The notes below the pieces were generated by a model. The model did not search any database and was not told the DNA's origin. It saw nothing but the letters and a program-made list of their open reading frames with translations. Positions 1 through 10,812 of a stretch of DNA of 64,000 nt are shown one piece after another. A program made the translations under genes and the position numbers. Where the stretch lies: contig CM030935.1 in NCBI GenBank assembly GCA_018136815.1, positions 6,632,325 to 6,696,324 of the forward strand, given 5' to 3'. Position 1 is the first letter of the stretch. Every line of letters begins with the position of its first letter. The DNA is from Isochrysis galbana. Lineage: Eukaryota; Haptophyta; Isochrysidales; Isochrysidaceae.

Positions 1-291
1 AGAGAGAGGAGGGGAGAGGGGAGGAGAGAAAGGGGGGGAACGAGTGGGGGGCGCGAGAGAGGAGAGTGACGACGAGAGAGTGAGAGCGAGCGCGTAGGGA
101 ACCTCACGTTTTATTTTTTGAAAGGCGTCAAATATTACCTAAAGCCATTGAACGTTGGGGTATCTTCTGAGGCGCAGGGGTGCAAACACGCCACATACGT
201 TTTCGCGGTGAATTGGTAAAAGAAGCGCCAGGAATCCGCGGGGGCAGGGGGAGAGTCAGGGGGCCGCTTTGCGCCAACAGCCGAGGAGGGG

Positions 292-339
<48 letters not shown>

Positions 340-732
340 GGGGAAGGAAGGAGGAATGAGGCAGCGAGCGGAACCCCCGGGGGGTAATAAAGTACTCACC
401 CTCTTATAAGAAAGGGAGAAGAGGCCGACGACGGTAGGATGGGCTCGCCGCGGCGCACCGGGGAGTCCCGTGTTTGAGAAATCTCTTCTTTCGTCGGCAT
501 TACAAGAAGAAATGAGCCGGGGGAGCTGGCACGGATTCTGTCGCAAGTCGACCTCCTCTCTCTCTGTCTTTCCCTCTCAGCACATCGTTGACTTCTGATT
601 CAAGCAAGGAGGAGGAAGAAGAGAGAGATCGAAAGGAGGAGGAGGAGGATAGATATGGTGCCCTACCGGTGCCGCCCTCTAGATACGCCTTCTTCCCCGG
701 TCTTCTTTCCCAATCTCTCCCCCTTCCCACTC

Positions 733-769
<37 letters not shown>

Positions 770-1289
770 TCTCCCTCTCTCCCTCTCTCTCTTCTCTCTC
801 TCTCTCTCTCTCTCATTCGTCGTCCCGGACGCGATCGCCGTCTCTCTCCCACAAACTCTCTCCTCTCGCTGGCGCGCCCGGCAACGCGTCCCTCTCGGTA
901 ATATCTCTCTCTCAGACTGTTCACATTATTTACGACGGAGCTCGTCTTGCACCCCTCCCCCCTCTCTGTCGTCCATCGATTCACATAATAAATGAGGTCA
1001 AGAATCATCTCAAACGCTTCTGTCACCCGCGCCCGCGAGGTCGCCAGCAAGAATCGAGGGATGATAGGAGACTATGAAAGAGACGTTACCCTCTCTCTTC
1101 TTTACGTTTGGGGTGGGCGGGAAGGGGCCCGAGCCTCCCTTGCCGCTGGCACCCTCCTTGGTCTCGATGGCTACTACGTTTAAAAGGAGCATGTGAGAGA
1201 GGGGGGGGGGGGGGGTGCCGCCGACGTGACCAAAAGCCGCCGAGAGAGACTCTGAGAGGGGGGCGATCTTCTCGCCCTCGGCAGCGGCC

Positions 1290-1384
<95 letters not shown>

Positions 1385-1860
1385 GGGGGGGGGGGGGGGG
1401 AAGAGAGGAGGACGACTTCTCATGTAATCGGACCTCCTCGCGGCAGGCGCTTGCTTGTCTACTTTTAGGAGAGACCGCGAAGGAAGAGGAGAGAGAGAGA
1501 GAGCAGCAGCAACAAGCCGAAAGAGAAGTTTGAGGGGGTGCAAGAAGAGAGAGAGCGAGGGATCCCCTCTCCCCTCCTCTCTCTCGCGTTCTTCCCCCCT
1601 CTCCTCTTTCCTCTCTTCAGCCTCCTTCACTCATCTCCTCCCGACCCCATCCGCCACCTCCACACACTCGAAACAGCACCAAGGAGGTACGCCGACGGCG
1701 AGATGTCTCCGAGATGCACGGAGATGGCCAATCCGCGAGCGTTGCGGAGTTGCAGAGCGCACGCCGTCGGTGTCACGTCTCTCGCAGGGGGACGCGGCGA
1801 AGGCGAGGTCGCGTCCCGTCGAAAGTGGACCATCGAGTTCAGTTTCATTTCATTTGCATC
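1..1860. repeat. Low-complexity, microsatellite-rich stretch
   Basis: No convincing gene is seen. Tracts present are (AG)n near 294-335, (CT)n with CTCC variants near 737-815, and (AG)n near 1291-1373 followed by a run of about 27 G ending near 1400. Open frames here are serine/leucine or arginine/glutamate repeats and carry no domain. Confidence 0.8.
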
Positions 1861-1902
1861 GCGGTAGTTTATGTATTACAGGGATGTGGGTCATCATTGA
1901 AC

Positions 1903-1980
1903 CTAATTTTAGTCTTTAACAAATCTTTGTGGGTCGCGGCGCGACAGAGGGACAGGACTAGCGCTCACTCAAGTCTGTCG
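1903..1980 (-). mobile_element. 3'-end remnant of a non-LTR element family
   Basis: Matches, with mismatches, the 3' end of the better-preserved element at 23,575-24,715. Shared on the plus strand are an AT-rich stretch containing AACAAAT, then GGGTCGCGGCGCG, then a GGGACTAG-type segment. In element sense (minus strand) the sequence ends in an A-rich tail near 1903. The match fades after about 80 bases, so this is a truncated copy. Confidence 0.5.
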
Positions 1981-1999
1981 CATCCGCGATCGACTTCTG

Positions 2000-2568
2000 A
2001 CCTTGCGTCTTTGTGCTCAATCGATCTTGTTTGCCGCGGAGTTTTACTCGTAACTTGTAGGACTCTTCACTCGTAACTCGCCCCTCGCTCCTTGCCGTCG
2101 CGCCCTTTGTGGCCTGTCTCGCTCCTGTTTCACTCCTTCGCACCTTGGGCCTTGCTCTGCCTTTGGTCCCTCCTTCCTGTCGTTCCCCCGCGCTCGCTCT
2201 CGCCCTCGTCGTAGGTGTTCGTCGCTGCGGATTTTTCCCCCGCGCGAAGCCTACCCTCTCGCCCCTTTTGGTTTACGCACATAGATTCCCTCCTTTACTT
2301 TCTACTTACTCGTTCGCGGTAACCGCCGTTCGCCATCGGCTCTTCCGTCGCATCGTCGCTCTCTTGTCGGCTTTCTCTTCCTTGTTTCCTTCCTTCTGTG
2401 TCTTCCCCGCCCTATAGTGGTGGAAGATACGTTAGTGGAACTCGCGTTCCGTCAAAAGAGGGCCAGGTTATTTGTTTTCTTTTTGGTCATTATCATTACA
2501 ATTACAAAGCTCAATATTATTATGGCAAAGCTAATCACGCCCCCCCCCCCACTCCCAAACACCCCCAG
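2000..2568. other. No gene recognised
   Basis: Moderately GC-rich sequence with a short poly-C run near 2541. Open frames are short and show no recognisable domain. Confidence 0.5.
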
Positions 2569-2890
2569 CTACGCGGACTGAGTTTTCATCTTCTTCGTCT
2601 TTTTCTCACATCCCTCTTCACTGTCCTTCTGCTGGCAGGCGACGATATCGCTTGGCAGATCTTGGGTGGCGAGATCCGTGATACGTGCGAGGACGGCCTT
2701 CTTGTCCTGCATGTAGAGTTTGCCAGCTGCTCGGCGCACTTGCACCATGGGATCCGCTTCAGCGTACGCGACCGCCGTGATGTATTCCATGCAGAGGTAC
2801 GCGACGGCGGCCTGCTCTCCAATGTAGCTGGTCTTGGGGATTTTGTCGTACTCGTCGGAGTAGTCGCCGACGAGCATGAGGACGCATAGG
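2569..2890 (-). CDS. Hypothetical C-terminal exon
   Basis: A minus-strand frame of about 105 residues looks like genuine coding sequence. It has mixed hydrophobic and charged composition with segments such as VGDYSDEYDKIPKT and YLCMEYITAVAYAEADP, and ends in a lysine-rich tail (EKKTKKMKTQSA) before its stop. Upstream in the same frame the sequence turns into the GC-rich duplicated repeat at 2898 onward, so the true 5' boundary is not visible. I do not recognise the family. It could be the last exon of a host gene or a transposon remnant. Confidence 0.3.
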
Positions 2891-2896
2891 GAAAAA

Positions 2897-3160
2897 ATTG
2901 GCATGCGCACGCACGGCGCCCCCGCGGGGGGGCCGATGCACATCGCGCCGTGCGCACGCACGGCGTGCACAATGTGATTGCAAGTCATCACACGTGCTGC
3001 GCAAAGAAACATCTCTTATATGGCTACTTTACGTAAATCGTGGGCATTAGGGGAGGGAAAGGGTTGGCATGCGCACGCACGGCGCCCCCGCGGGGGGGCC
3101 GATGCACATCGCGCCGTGCCCATAATTACAAGTAATCACAGGTGCCATGGGCAAATATCG
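2897..3160. repeat. Duplicated GC-rich palindromic unit
   Basis: A 56-bp segment beginning TTGGCATGCGCACGCACGG, with a C-run/G-run palindrome in the middle, occurs at about 2898 and again at about 3064. Each copy is followed by a diverged ATTRCAAGTMATCACA-type segment, so the duplicated unit is about 166 bp. A third, weaker GGCGCCCCCCGGGG palindrome lies near 3175. Confidence 0.7.
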
Positions 3161-3169
3161 AAAAGCGCC

Positions 3170-3950
3170 GACACGGCGCCCCCCGGGGGGGGGGGGACAC
3201 GCGCCGCGGGAAAGCAGGGAAAATAAGTTGTTACGCTAGTATACATTTAATTTTAGAATAACGCTCTGTATACAACTGTGGACATTCGATCGCTCAATTC
3301 GACTCATGTCCCACAATTGACGGAACGACAGACACCTGTGGAGGAATGTTGGGTGAAAGTCGAGTGTGCGTGTCTCGGATTGTTGTCGGACTAGTCGGAT
3401 TGGTACCCTGTTGGCCTCTGTCACCCTCGTCCCTCGCCCCAGTCGCTCCTCGCCCCCTCGTTCTCGCTCTCGCTCTCGCTCCGTCGTAACAAGCAATCTT
3501 ACAACACCAACCAAATCCACTCACTCACCCACGTTCCCACGTTACAAATCCGGATACATCCTGCTGTGCTGCCATATGAAGCGCTGTCTTTTGTACGCAA
3601 TTAACAACAGTACCAGAGGCATTGTTAGCCAACAAGCGTAGGACGGATTCAAAATCGGCGCGCCATGTCGCATGATGGGGGGGGCGGGGTACGGAAGGGG
3701 GGGGTCCTGAATTTGTTTATATCCTATTCACGGGGCATTTGTAAAAAAAACAACCAAACCTGAGGTTGCAGCCTCTTGTCCGCTATATCCGCTCCGTCCT
3801 CGCGCTCGCCCTCGCCACTGCGCCCGCCATCCATCTTCCAACCATGGAAGATGGTCAGCCCGTCCAACCCGCCAATGCCCAAAAGGCCGTGCCTTCCGCC
3901 GCCTACCTTCCGCCCCATCCGGTTCCCCCTGTCCCATCCGTAACCTCCTG
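3170..3950. other. No gene recognised
   Basis: Intergenic sequence with a GC-box palindrome near 3175-3195, a (CGCTCT)-like tract near 3460-3482 and short G-runs near 3676-3705. No supported gene. Confidence 0.5.
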
Positions 3951-3956
3951 TCCGTC

Positions 3957-4105
3957 AAAGACAGGACTCTCTGCCGTTGCAAGCGCAAGCACCCTTCCCC
4001 CTTATGCCACTTAGCTCTTCACTAGCGTTCTACCTACGCTAGCCGGAGCGCGGAGCGCGGAGCGCCCTTCCCTCTACACTCAAAGAACCCGCCACGCCGC
4101 CACGC
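3957..4105 (-). repeat. Dispersed repeat, fragment of the non-LTR family 3' region
   Basis: Closely resembles 23,640-23,770. Shared blocks include GCGCAAGCACCCTTCCCCC, TTATGCCAC, CAGCTCTTCACTAGC-like and CGCTAGCCGGAGC. Because the 23.6-kb copy lies in the 3' part of a minus-strand retroelement, this is read as another scrap of that family. A local GCGCGGA triplication near 4045 is unique to this copy. Confidence 0.55.
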
Positions 4106-4249
4106 CATGAGCCATGATCCAGGATGTAGGACGTCGCATCCGCACCCGCGATCGATCTTTTTTGTTTTAGGAGGCTCGTCTACGTCTACGTTTTATGGCC
4201 CCCCCTTGTAGGCTAGGCACCGTTGGAGAATATCGCTCCCATCTACATT

Positions 4250-4471
4250 CTACATTGTACATTCCGCCTTCCAGGAAGCCTTCCACACCTTCTTCGCCCT
4301 CGCCTCTCCTTTGTATAAATATGTCGAACACGCGATGACTACAGGCTCGTAGGCAGAGGGCCGTTCGATCGAGCCGGCAACTGACGCGGTCGTAGAAGGA
4401 TCGTTGTTTGTTGCTTGCGGGAAGATGTCCGAAAGGTCATAGTAAGAGTCGGGTCTGACAGTGTCTGCCAT
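4250..4471 (-). pseudogene. Gag N-terminal fragment of a Ty3-like element
   Basis: The fragment is 73 residues long, starting MADTVRPDSYYDLSDI. About 50 residues align with the start of the ORF at 26,036 (YDLSDIFPQAT, AGSIERPSA, EPVVIACST). The tail after ACST is unrelated to the other copy, marking the truncation. No catalytic domain is present. Confidence 0.65.
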
Positions 4472-4545
4472 CGAGCGCTACGAGCGATGAGGTAGACTGA
4501 AGGTCGGAGGATTGCGACGCGTGGCGTTGGAGAATAGAGACGAGG

Positions 4546-4953
4546 CTAGCTAGCCCGGATGGGACAACAGGTACAAGGTCAACAGGTTTCGGGGGCCTCT
4601 TCCTATTAAGAGGACATGTTAACAGGTCGCAATAGGTCCGTAACAGGTCAAAATAAAACTCATTTTACTAATATTATAGCAGATGTATCAGTATGTGATT
4701 TATAATATGAATATGATTGGTGATTGGCTTCTGACTTCTGAGCATAGTTACTAGGGAGAGGAAGGGATCTGAGATGATTTGGGCGTGGCTACGATAGCGG
4801 TACCTATAGTATAGGCCTATAGCCACGCGCGAGGCGAGAATATTGAAAGGTTTTTTTTTACCTATTACCTATTAACAGGTAACAGGTCAGGTAGGCCTCT
4901 TGACCTCTTAATAGAACCTATTAGAAGCCTATTGTCCCATCTGGGCTAGCTAG
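4546..4953. mobile_element. 392-bp hAT-type MITE with 8-bp target-site duplication
   Basis: The element occupies 4554-4945 and is flanked on both sides by CTAGCTAG (4546-4553 and 4946-4953). Its ends are inverted repeats: CCCGGATGGGACAACAGG at the left, and CCCAGATGGGACAATAGG read from the right on the opposite strand. Both ends carry subterminal ACAGGTC / AATAGG motifs in inverted arrangement. The related retroelement at about 25,950 has a single CTAGCTAG at the matching position and no insert, which supplies a paralogous empty site. An 8-bp duplication is typical of hAT transposons. There is no coding capacity. Confidence 0.85.
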
Positions 4954-5375
4954 CGAGCTAGTGGAAGAGAGTGAGGATGAGAATGAGAGCTTCTTAGGTC
5001 CGAGGTAGACACGGGAGACTACAACGCATGGACTCAAAAAGTTTGAGGACACAGAGCCACACAAACTAAACCAAACAGGGCGAAAACTAACCACACCTGG
5101 ACGGACGGCCAGGCGTCGGCACCAGGGCAATATAGCAACGCGCAGACATGCGACAGAGGGGTCGGCACAACGAGGGCAGACCTCGCTGGGGAGCTACGAC
5201 CGATGGACGAGAGAAGACAGAAGACAGTCATGGAACATTTGATGACATCGAGAGAAAGTAAGAGAAGAGGCGGTATACCAATCGACGAGGCCTTGAGGCT
5301 TAAAATAACCCAAAGGTTATAAGTGAAGTCTGTCATCGTATGAAATACGACACTATAGGTACCGCCTATAGGTAC

Positions 5376-5729
<354 letters not shown>

Positions 5730-5784
5730 TTTGTTCTCTTTCCATGCCGCTCGTCGGGACGACTCGAATTTAGAATTTAGTCGG

Positions 5785-6148
5785 GGAGTCGTCTCAATGG
5801 TGGACCATCTATGGCAAGCATGTTCCGTTGCTTGCTTCTTTGGCGCGCAAGCGCGCAACATGTCCTTTCACAACCAGCAGCTGCGTCTGCTGCTGAACGC
5901 AATTGGTCAGTGTACGGACAGATTCACACTCAACATCGGTCGAGTATGAGTATGAGCCATCATGTCGCGGACAAGCTTGTCTATTGTCACGAAACTATGC
6001 ATGTGCAGATGCGCGTGCAAAGCGCTCAGCATGGTCTCCCGATGTTGCAAAGTGGGACAGCGACGACGACAGTGACGGCGAAGACGATTGGCTTGCTGAT
6101 GAGTCTGTTACTCCAAGTGAGGAGATGGTCCGTCAGCTACTTGTCTAA
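5785..6148 (+). pseudogene. Frameshifted coding remnant, probably transposase-like
   Basis: Two overlapping plus-strand frames read as one protein. The first gives VDHLWQAC, then QLRLLLNAIGQCTDRFTLNIGR. Near 5942 the frame changes and continues EYEYEPSCRGQACLLSRNYA, SAWSPDVAKWDSDDDSDGED, and stops at 6148. The tail is acidic. The single frame change near the VEY junction suggests a one-base lesion. I do not recognise the family. The acidic tail and the surrounding elements suggest a transposon-derived gene, but this is not shown. Confidence 0.35.
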
Positions 6149-6149
6149 C

Positions 6150-6745
6150 GTCTAACTAAGTACTAAGTAAGGATATTGATTGTTGATTGATTGGGAAGAG
6201 CAAGTGACAAGTGAGCCATGAATATTATTAATTGATACGTGCGCGCACACACGCACACATGCACCCACCACCGCGCACGGCGCTGTCACGAGTGGGCGCA
6301 CCCCCGTACCCCGTACAAACACGGTACCTAAAACGGAGGGGATTTGAAACACGGTAAAAACGGGCTGTTTTTGGCCTCCGTAGAAACACGGCAAACACGG
6401 GTTTCCCACCTCCACCTCCACCTAGGGGCAGCGGGCAGCGGCCTACTTTATTGGCAACTTGCTTCAACTTGCTTCCACTTGCGACGTTTCTTACCCAACT
6501 TGCGCATGCCCGGATTTCTTACCTAACTTGCGAATAAACTTGCCGGCAAGTCTGGTCAAGCCCAACCTTTCCCCCCCGCCGCATCAGGCATCAGGCGACT
6601 CCATGTAACATGTGAAGTGAGAAGTGAGCCCCCGTGAATGGACGATGACAAAAAAATGTGACTGAAAAACAAAACTCGTCCCCCCCCTCCTCCCTTCCCC
6701 CTCCCCGGCGGGCCCCTCTCTCCTCCACGGGAGAGAGAGTTGCCA
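6150..6745. other. No gene recognised
   Basis: Intergenic. Contains short ACACGG repeats near 6315-6400, CAACTTGC repeats near 6455-6545, and a poly-C stretch near 6680. No supported gene. Confidence 0.5.
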
Positions 6746-6751
6746 CTCTCT

Positions 6752-7045
6752 TCTCTCTCTTCTCCCGCTTCTCTCTCTCTTCTCTCTCTTCTCTGCCTCT
6801 TCTCCCTCTTCTCCCTCTTCTCCCTCTTCTCCCTCTTCTCCCTCTTCTCCCTCTTCTCCCTCTTCTCCCTCTTCTCTCTCTTCTCTCTCTTCTCTCTCTT
6901 CTCCCTCTTCTCTCTCTTCTCCCGCTTCTCCCTCTTCTCTCTCTTCTCTCTCTTCTCTCTCTTCTCCCTCTTCTCTCTCTTCTCCCTCTTCTCTCTCTTC
7001 TCTCTCTTCTCGCTCTTCTCTCTCTTCTCTCTTCTCTCCCCCTCC
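6752..7045. repeat. (CTCTTCTCC/CTCTTCTCT)n 9-bp minisatellite
   Basis: Roughly 30 copies of a 9-bp pyrimidine unit with C/T variation at two positions. All frames become three-residue repeats (LFS or LLP; EER or EEG on the other strand), so open frames here are not genes. It lies upstream of the bromodomain gene. Confidence 0.9.
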
Positions 7046-7282
7046 TCCTCCGTCTGTGGTGCCTCTCCCTCCCTCCTCGTCGGCCCACACTATTGATTCT
7101 GGTGGGGTGGCCTCTCTTTCTTCTTCCTCCCCCCCTCTTTCTCTCTCCCCTTCACTCTTCCTACCTACCCCCTCGTCGCCTTCTTCTCTCTTGGTCCCCT
7201 ACCGCTCTCCCTCTCCCCTCCCCTTCTTCTCGCTCTCCGTCTCCCCACTCTTCTTCCCCTTCTTCTTCTCTCACCTCTCTCT

Positions 7283-7290
7283 CACCTCTC

Positions 7291-7333
<43 letters not shown>

Positions 7334-7349
7334 CCCCCCCCCCCCCCCC
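7283..7349. repeat. (CT)n followed by a C19 run upstream of the bromodomain gene
   Basis: (CT)n at 7283-7330, then an uninterrupted C-run at about 7331-7349, followed by further pyrimidine-rich sequence up to the start codon at 7457. Several other genes in the window also have a sense-strand C-run just upstream of the ATG. Whether this is promoter or 5' UTR cannot be told from sequence. Confidence 0.7.
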
Positions 7350-7456
7350 TCGCCCCCCCGCTCTCCCCCCCCCACTCTCCTCTCTCGCTCTCCCTCCCTC
7401 CCTCTCGAGCGCCTCCACCGACCCTCCCCTCTCTCCCTTCACGCCGGGGCCCACTC

Positions 7457-9352
7457 ATGTCCAAGCGCCCTTCCGGCGCTCTCAACGCCCAGCGTAAGAA
7501 GCTCCTCAAAGAGCGCTTCAGCTATCAGCTGGTGCGTGTCACAGAGGAGTTTGACGTGGAGGAGCTCTCTCCTGCGGCGCTGGGCATGTTCGAGAAGCGC
7601 TTCCCTGCAATCGCTGCGCGCTGGATCGACGGGGGCAATGCACCTATCTCGTGGCAGACCCAGTGTGCGCAGGTCCTCAAGAGTTTGATGAGCGGCAAGG
7701 CGGCGGCGCCCTTCCTTGCACCCGTGGACCCTGTTCAGCTCAATCTGCCAGACTACTTCCAGGTGATCAAGCAGCCGATGGACCTAGGTGCGCTCAAGCT
7801 ACACGCGTGTCGAGCGACCGACCATTCTGCCGCCCGACGCCCACGCGCCCGCTCGCTGCGCCTCCTGCCGCCGTTCGAGCCGCATGCTGGCCTCTCCTAG
7901 GGACTGTGAGTCGGCAGCTCAATAACGGCCTCTATCACAGCGCCGACGAGTTCCGCCGCGACGTGCACCTGACCTTCGACAATGCGATGAAATTCAACCC
8001 ACCGGGCAACCTGGTCCACGAGGACGCGCGCAAGCTCAAGAGCACATTCGACCGCAAGTTTGCGGCCATACAGGTGCTGCAGAGCAAGCCGGCTGCAGAT
8101 GAGTGGCCAGACGAGGCTCCCAGTGTGCCGCGGGAGGCGCCTAAGGTGGAGGCCGCGCCGGCGGCTGAGCCAGCCGATGAGATGGGCGAGGAGGCGAGCG
8201 AGGTTCACGAGAATAGCGAGATCTCGGTCGCCACCGATCCCGAAGCTGCGGCCATGCAGAGTGAGATGGAGGCTTTTGCGATGGACATTGAGCCTGAGGA
8301 GACACTTAAGCCAGTGCTGTCCGACGACGATTCGGGTGAGCTCTGCCCGCGGCCCGCACAGCTTGGAAGGAGGCGGACCCCAATGCAGATATCAGCCATG
8401 ATCTCCTATTGGCACATTCCCGCGTCGCGAGCGCGGACTCCGCACGCCACCGCTGCTGTCATGACGCGATGACGCGGCGGCGCTGGTCTCCTAGGCCTAA
8501 CCCCTCACCAAGGCTCTCGCTCTGTCTCATTTGCAGACATTGATAGTGACAAGGACGAGGACACGGTAGCCGCACCGGCAGCAGCAGAATCGGAGATTGG
8601 GGCCGTGTCTCCGGGCGCCCAGCAGTGTGGCCGCGCGGAGGGGACGGCGCCGGAGACAGACGGCGACGGCGGGAGGGCGGTTGATGGCGCCCAAGGTGTG
8701 AGCGCCGCAGTAAACGGCCGGGCCACGCCGCCGGAAGCGGTAGAAGCGGCTGACAAGCATCCGTCCTCTGGAGGAAAGCAGCCATCCAATGGTGGCAAGC
8801 GACCAGCGGTCGGTGGCAAGCAGCCGGCGGTCGGCGGCAAGCAGCCGGCGGTCGGCGGCAAGCAGCCAGCCTCTGGAGGGAAGGGGGCGCCGTCTGCGGA
8901 CGACGAGGACGATTGCTCAATCGCGGGGGATTCTGAGATCGCAGACTCCGAAATGGATGCTTCGGAGAACGCGTCAGAGGCGGGCGACGGCGATCAGGTC
9001 ATCCGCCCTGCAAGCCCCTAGCGTGCCCGCCTCCGCGCGGTATTGGCTGCTATCTCGACGTGTTCTGCTCACTGCGGCCCTGCCATCTCGCCCGTAGGTA
9101 TCCGAGAGCGAGTTGTTTGACGATGACGACGATGAGGCGGACTATGCAGATGGGGATGACGCAGACGGGGACGATATAGCCAGTGAGCTACAGAGCGAGA
9201 TGGAAGACGGGGCAGAGAGTACGATGGGTGACGATGCCGAAGCCGGCAGCACGGCAGGTGACGAGTTCGAGGAGGCGGCCTCATACCCAGGCAGCGAGGA
9301 AGGCGGGTCGGAGGCGGGGAATGAGGACGACATGTTTGAGGATGCGAGCTAA
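7457..9352 (+). CDS. Bromodomain protein, BET/GTE-like
   Basis: Exons are 7457-7787, 7901-8335, 8537-8997 and 9098-9352. All introns (113, 201 and 100 bp) are GT-AG and phases agree (1, 1, 0), giving 493 residues. A bromodomain covers residues ~64-170: ZA-loop region with NLPDYFQVIKQPMDLG, then TVSRQLNNGLYHSADEF, then VHLTFDNAMKFNPPGN, where Asn143 is the expected acetyl-lysine-binding residue. Splicing restores PMDLGTVSRQL exactly at the first junction. The C-terminal half is acidic and disordered, with seven-residue repeats (consensus GGKQPAV) near residues 325-370 and an Asp/Glu-rich tail. It probably reads acetylated histones in the nucleus. No second bromodomain or extra-terminal domain was seen. 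Start chosen at the first ATG after the C-run; an upstream non-coding exon cannot be excluded. Confidence 0.88.
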
Positions 9353-9900
9353 GGGCATTATCACACAGGCGAAGGTGAAAGGGGCGATGGTCTCGGTTGG
9401 TCGGCGGATGTCAACAGGCGGCCTTCCACTAATGTGAGTGGGAAATGCGGGCGAGTGCTGTTTGCGGATGCTGATAGTGACGAGAACCACAGGAGGCACT
9501 CGAGCGTTTTGTTTAACCCTCTTGGCCGGCACGGTCGTTCAGGCTTGAGTTTTCTCCGCGCAGCAAGGTCGAGGAGGCGGGCACAGTGCAGGTGGTGTTG
9601 TTGGGCCTGTTTCAGCAGCATTTGGGCAGCCTCATCATGAATGATCACAAACTCAAACTTGAATCCGGTACCCTCTATCCTCTATCTAGTTTCTAGTTTC
9701 GTGCCAGATTCGTTGCGTACGTGCAGCAGGTACAGTATACTGCGCGCGGCGAGTACCAACGCGACAACGACAAGATACGTGTGCAGTAATAAGATGGGGG
9801 CGAGAAGGGCATGGCGGGGGGACGCGGAAAGGAGAATGAGAGCGAAGGGCAAGAGTGCTTTCGACGGTTTCCCAGTAGTGGGTAGTAGACTAGTAGCAAA
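9353..9900. other. 3' flank of the bromodomain gene, no gene recognised
   Basis: No domain-bearing frame. Polyadenylation signals could not be assigned with confidence. Confidence 0.5.
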
Positions 9901-10812
9901 TTCAACTAAGTTCTAAGTTTATACTTGGTTCGCCCATGGGGGGGCACGAGCCCCCCTCTCTCTCCACTCCCACTCCTCCCCTGCCGTGGGGGAGGAACCA
10001 CCCATCCTCCTGGCATGCCTGATGGCTTGCCAGGAGGCCACTACCCTGCTGACCCACTCTCTCCCTGACAGGCTCGCCTGATTCGCGCGTCCTGGCCCCT
10101 CGTGGCCAGCCCATCGCTCCAACCCCCCCTCCCCCCCTGTTCGACAGGCAGACAGGTGCAGAGTGGGGGCCTCTGAGGCCCGGGAGCGCCAGCGAGGGAG
10201 AGGCAGGGGAGACCAGGGCCCAGCCCCAGCCTGCCTCTGCCCCCTGAGCTGGCCTACAGGAGCCTCCAGGGGGCGCCAGAGGCAGCTGCAGGCCTGTCGC
10301 AGGCGCGCCATCGCGCGTGCCTGCAGGAGAGGGGAGAGAGAGCGCGGAGAAGGGGGTGGGCGGAGCGAGGGCTCCGCTCACCGGAAAATATGCAAGTCCC
10401 GCACCTGTTTACAGGAGAAGTCGGGACTGAGGACGCCGCCAGCCCGGTAGGCATAGGAGGAAGAGGGGAACGGATCACCGGGGGGGGGCGCGGGCCACCG
10501 ACCATATCTAAGCCCTTTTCCCCTATCCCCCGAGTAGTGCACGGGGCTGACTATTGCATCCCATGTTTCCAAGAATTTATCCCTTGGAATATATTCTCCC
10601 TGAAAGTGTATATACGTGTCGTTGTTCCTGAGGTATTGCGCGCATTCTGCGCTGCTAAAGGGCGCGCTCGCTGCGTGGTCTTTGAAAAAAAAAATCTTCT
10701 TAAAAGTCCCCGCTACGCGTGCGGCGTGAGGCAGTGTGCTGGTGTACCTCCCTACTACCCAACCTTAACCCCTAACAACCCCCTCCCCCTTTCCCAGTTC
10801 CCTCTCTATTCT

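Larger units (their letters stand above)
4250..5352 (-). mobile_element. Truncated Ty3-like LTR element (LTR/leader plus gag N-terminus), split by a MITE
   Basis: This is the same family as 25,516-26,500 in opposite orientation. On the minus strand it begins with TGTCGTATTTCATACGATGA at 5352, runs through a shared leader (for example CCTAAGAAGCTCTCATT), and reaches a Gag start whose N-terminus reads MADTVRPDSYYDLSDIFPQA, against MVEAVRPDFYYDLSDIFPQA in the other copy. Similarity stops after the VVIACST segment, so the rest of the element is missing. The block 4554-4945 is a later insertion. The TG start suggests that the first part is LTR; its 3' limit was not determined. Confidence 0.75.

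Noticed and set aside
588-1630. Several 100-200-residue ORFs at the left edge
   Set aside because: All are CT/AG microsatellite translations without domain or splice support.
6584-7497. Long plus and minus ORFs of LLP/LFS or EER/EEG repeats
   Set aside because: Produced by the 9-bp pyrimidine minisatellite; no non-repetitive coding part.
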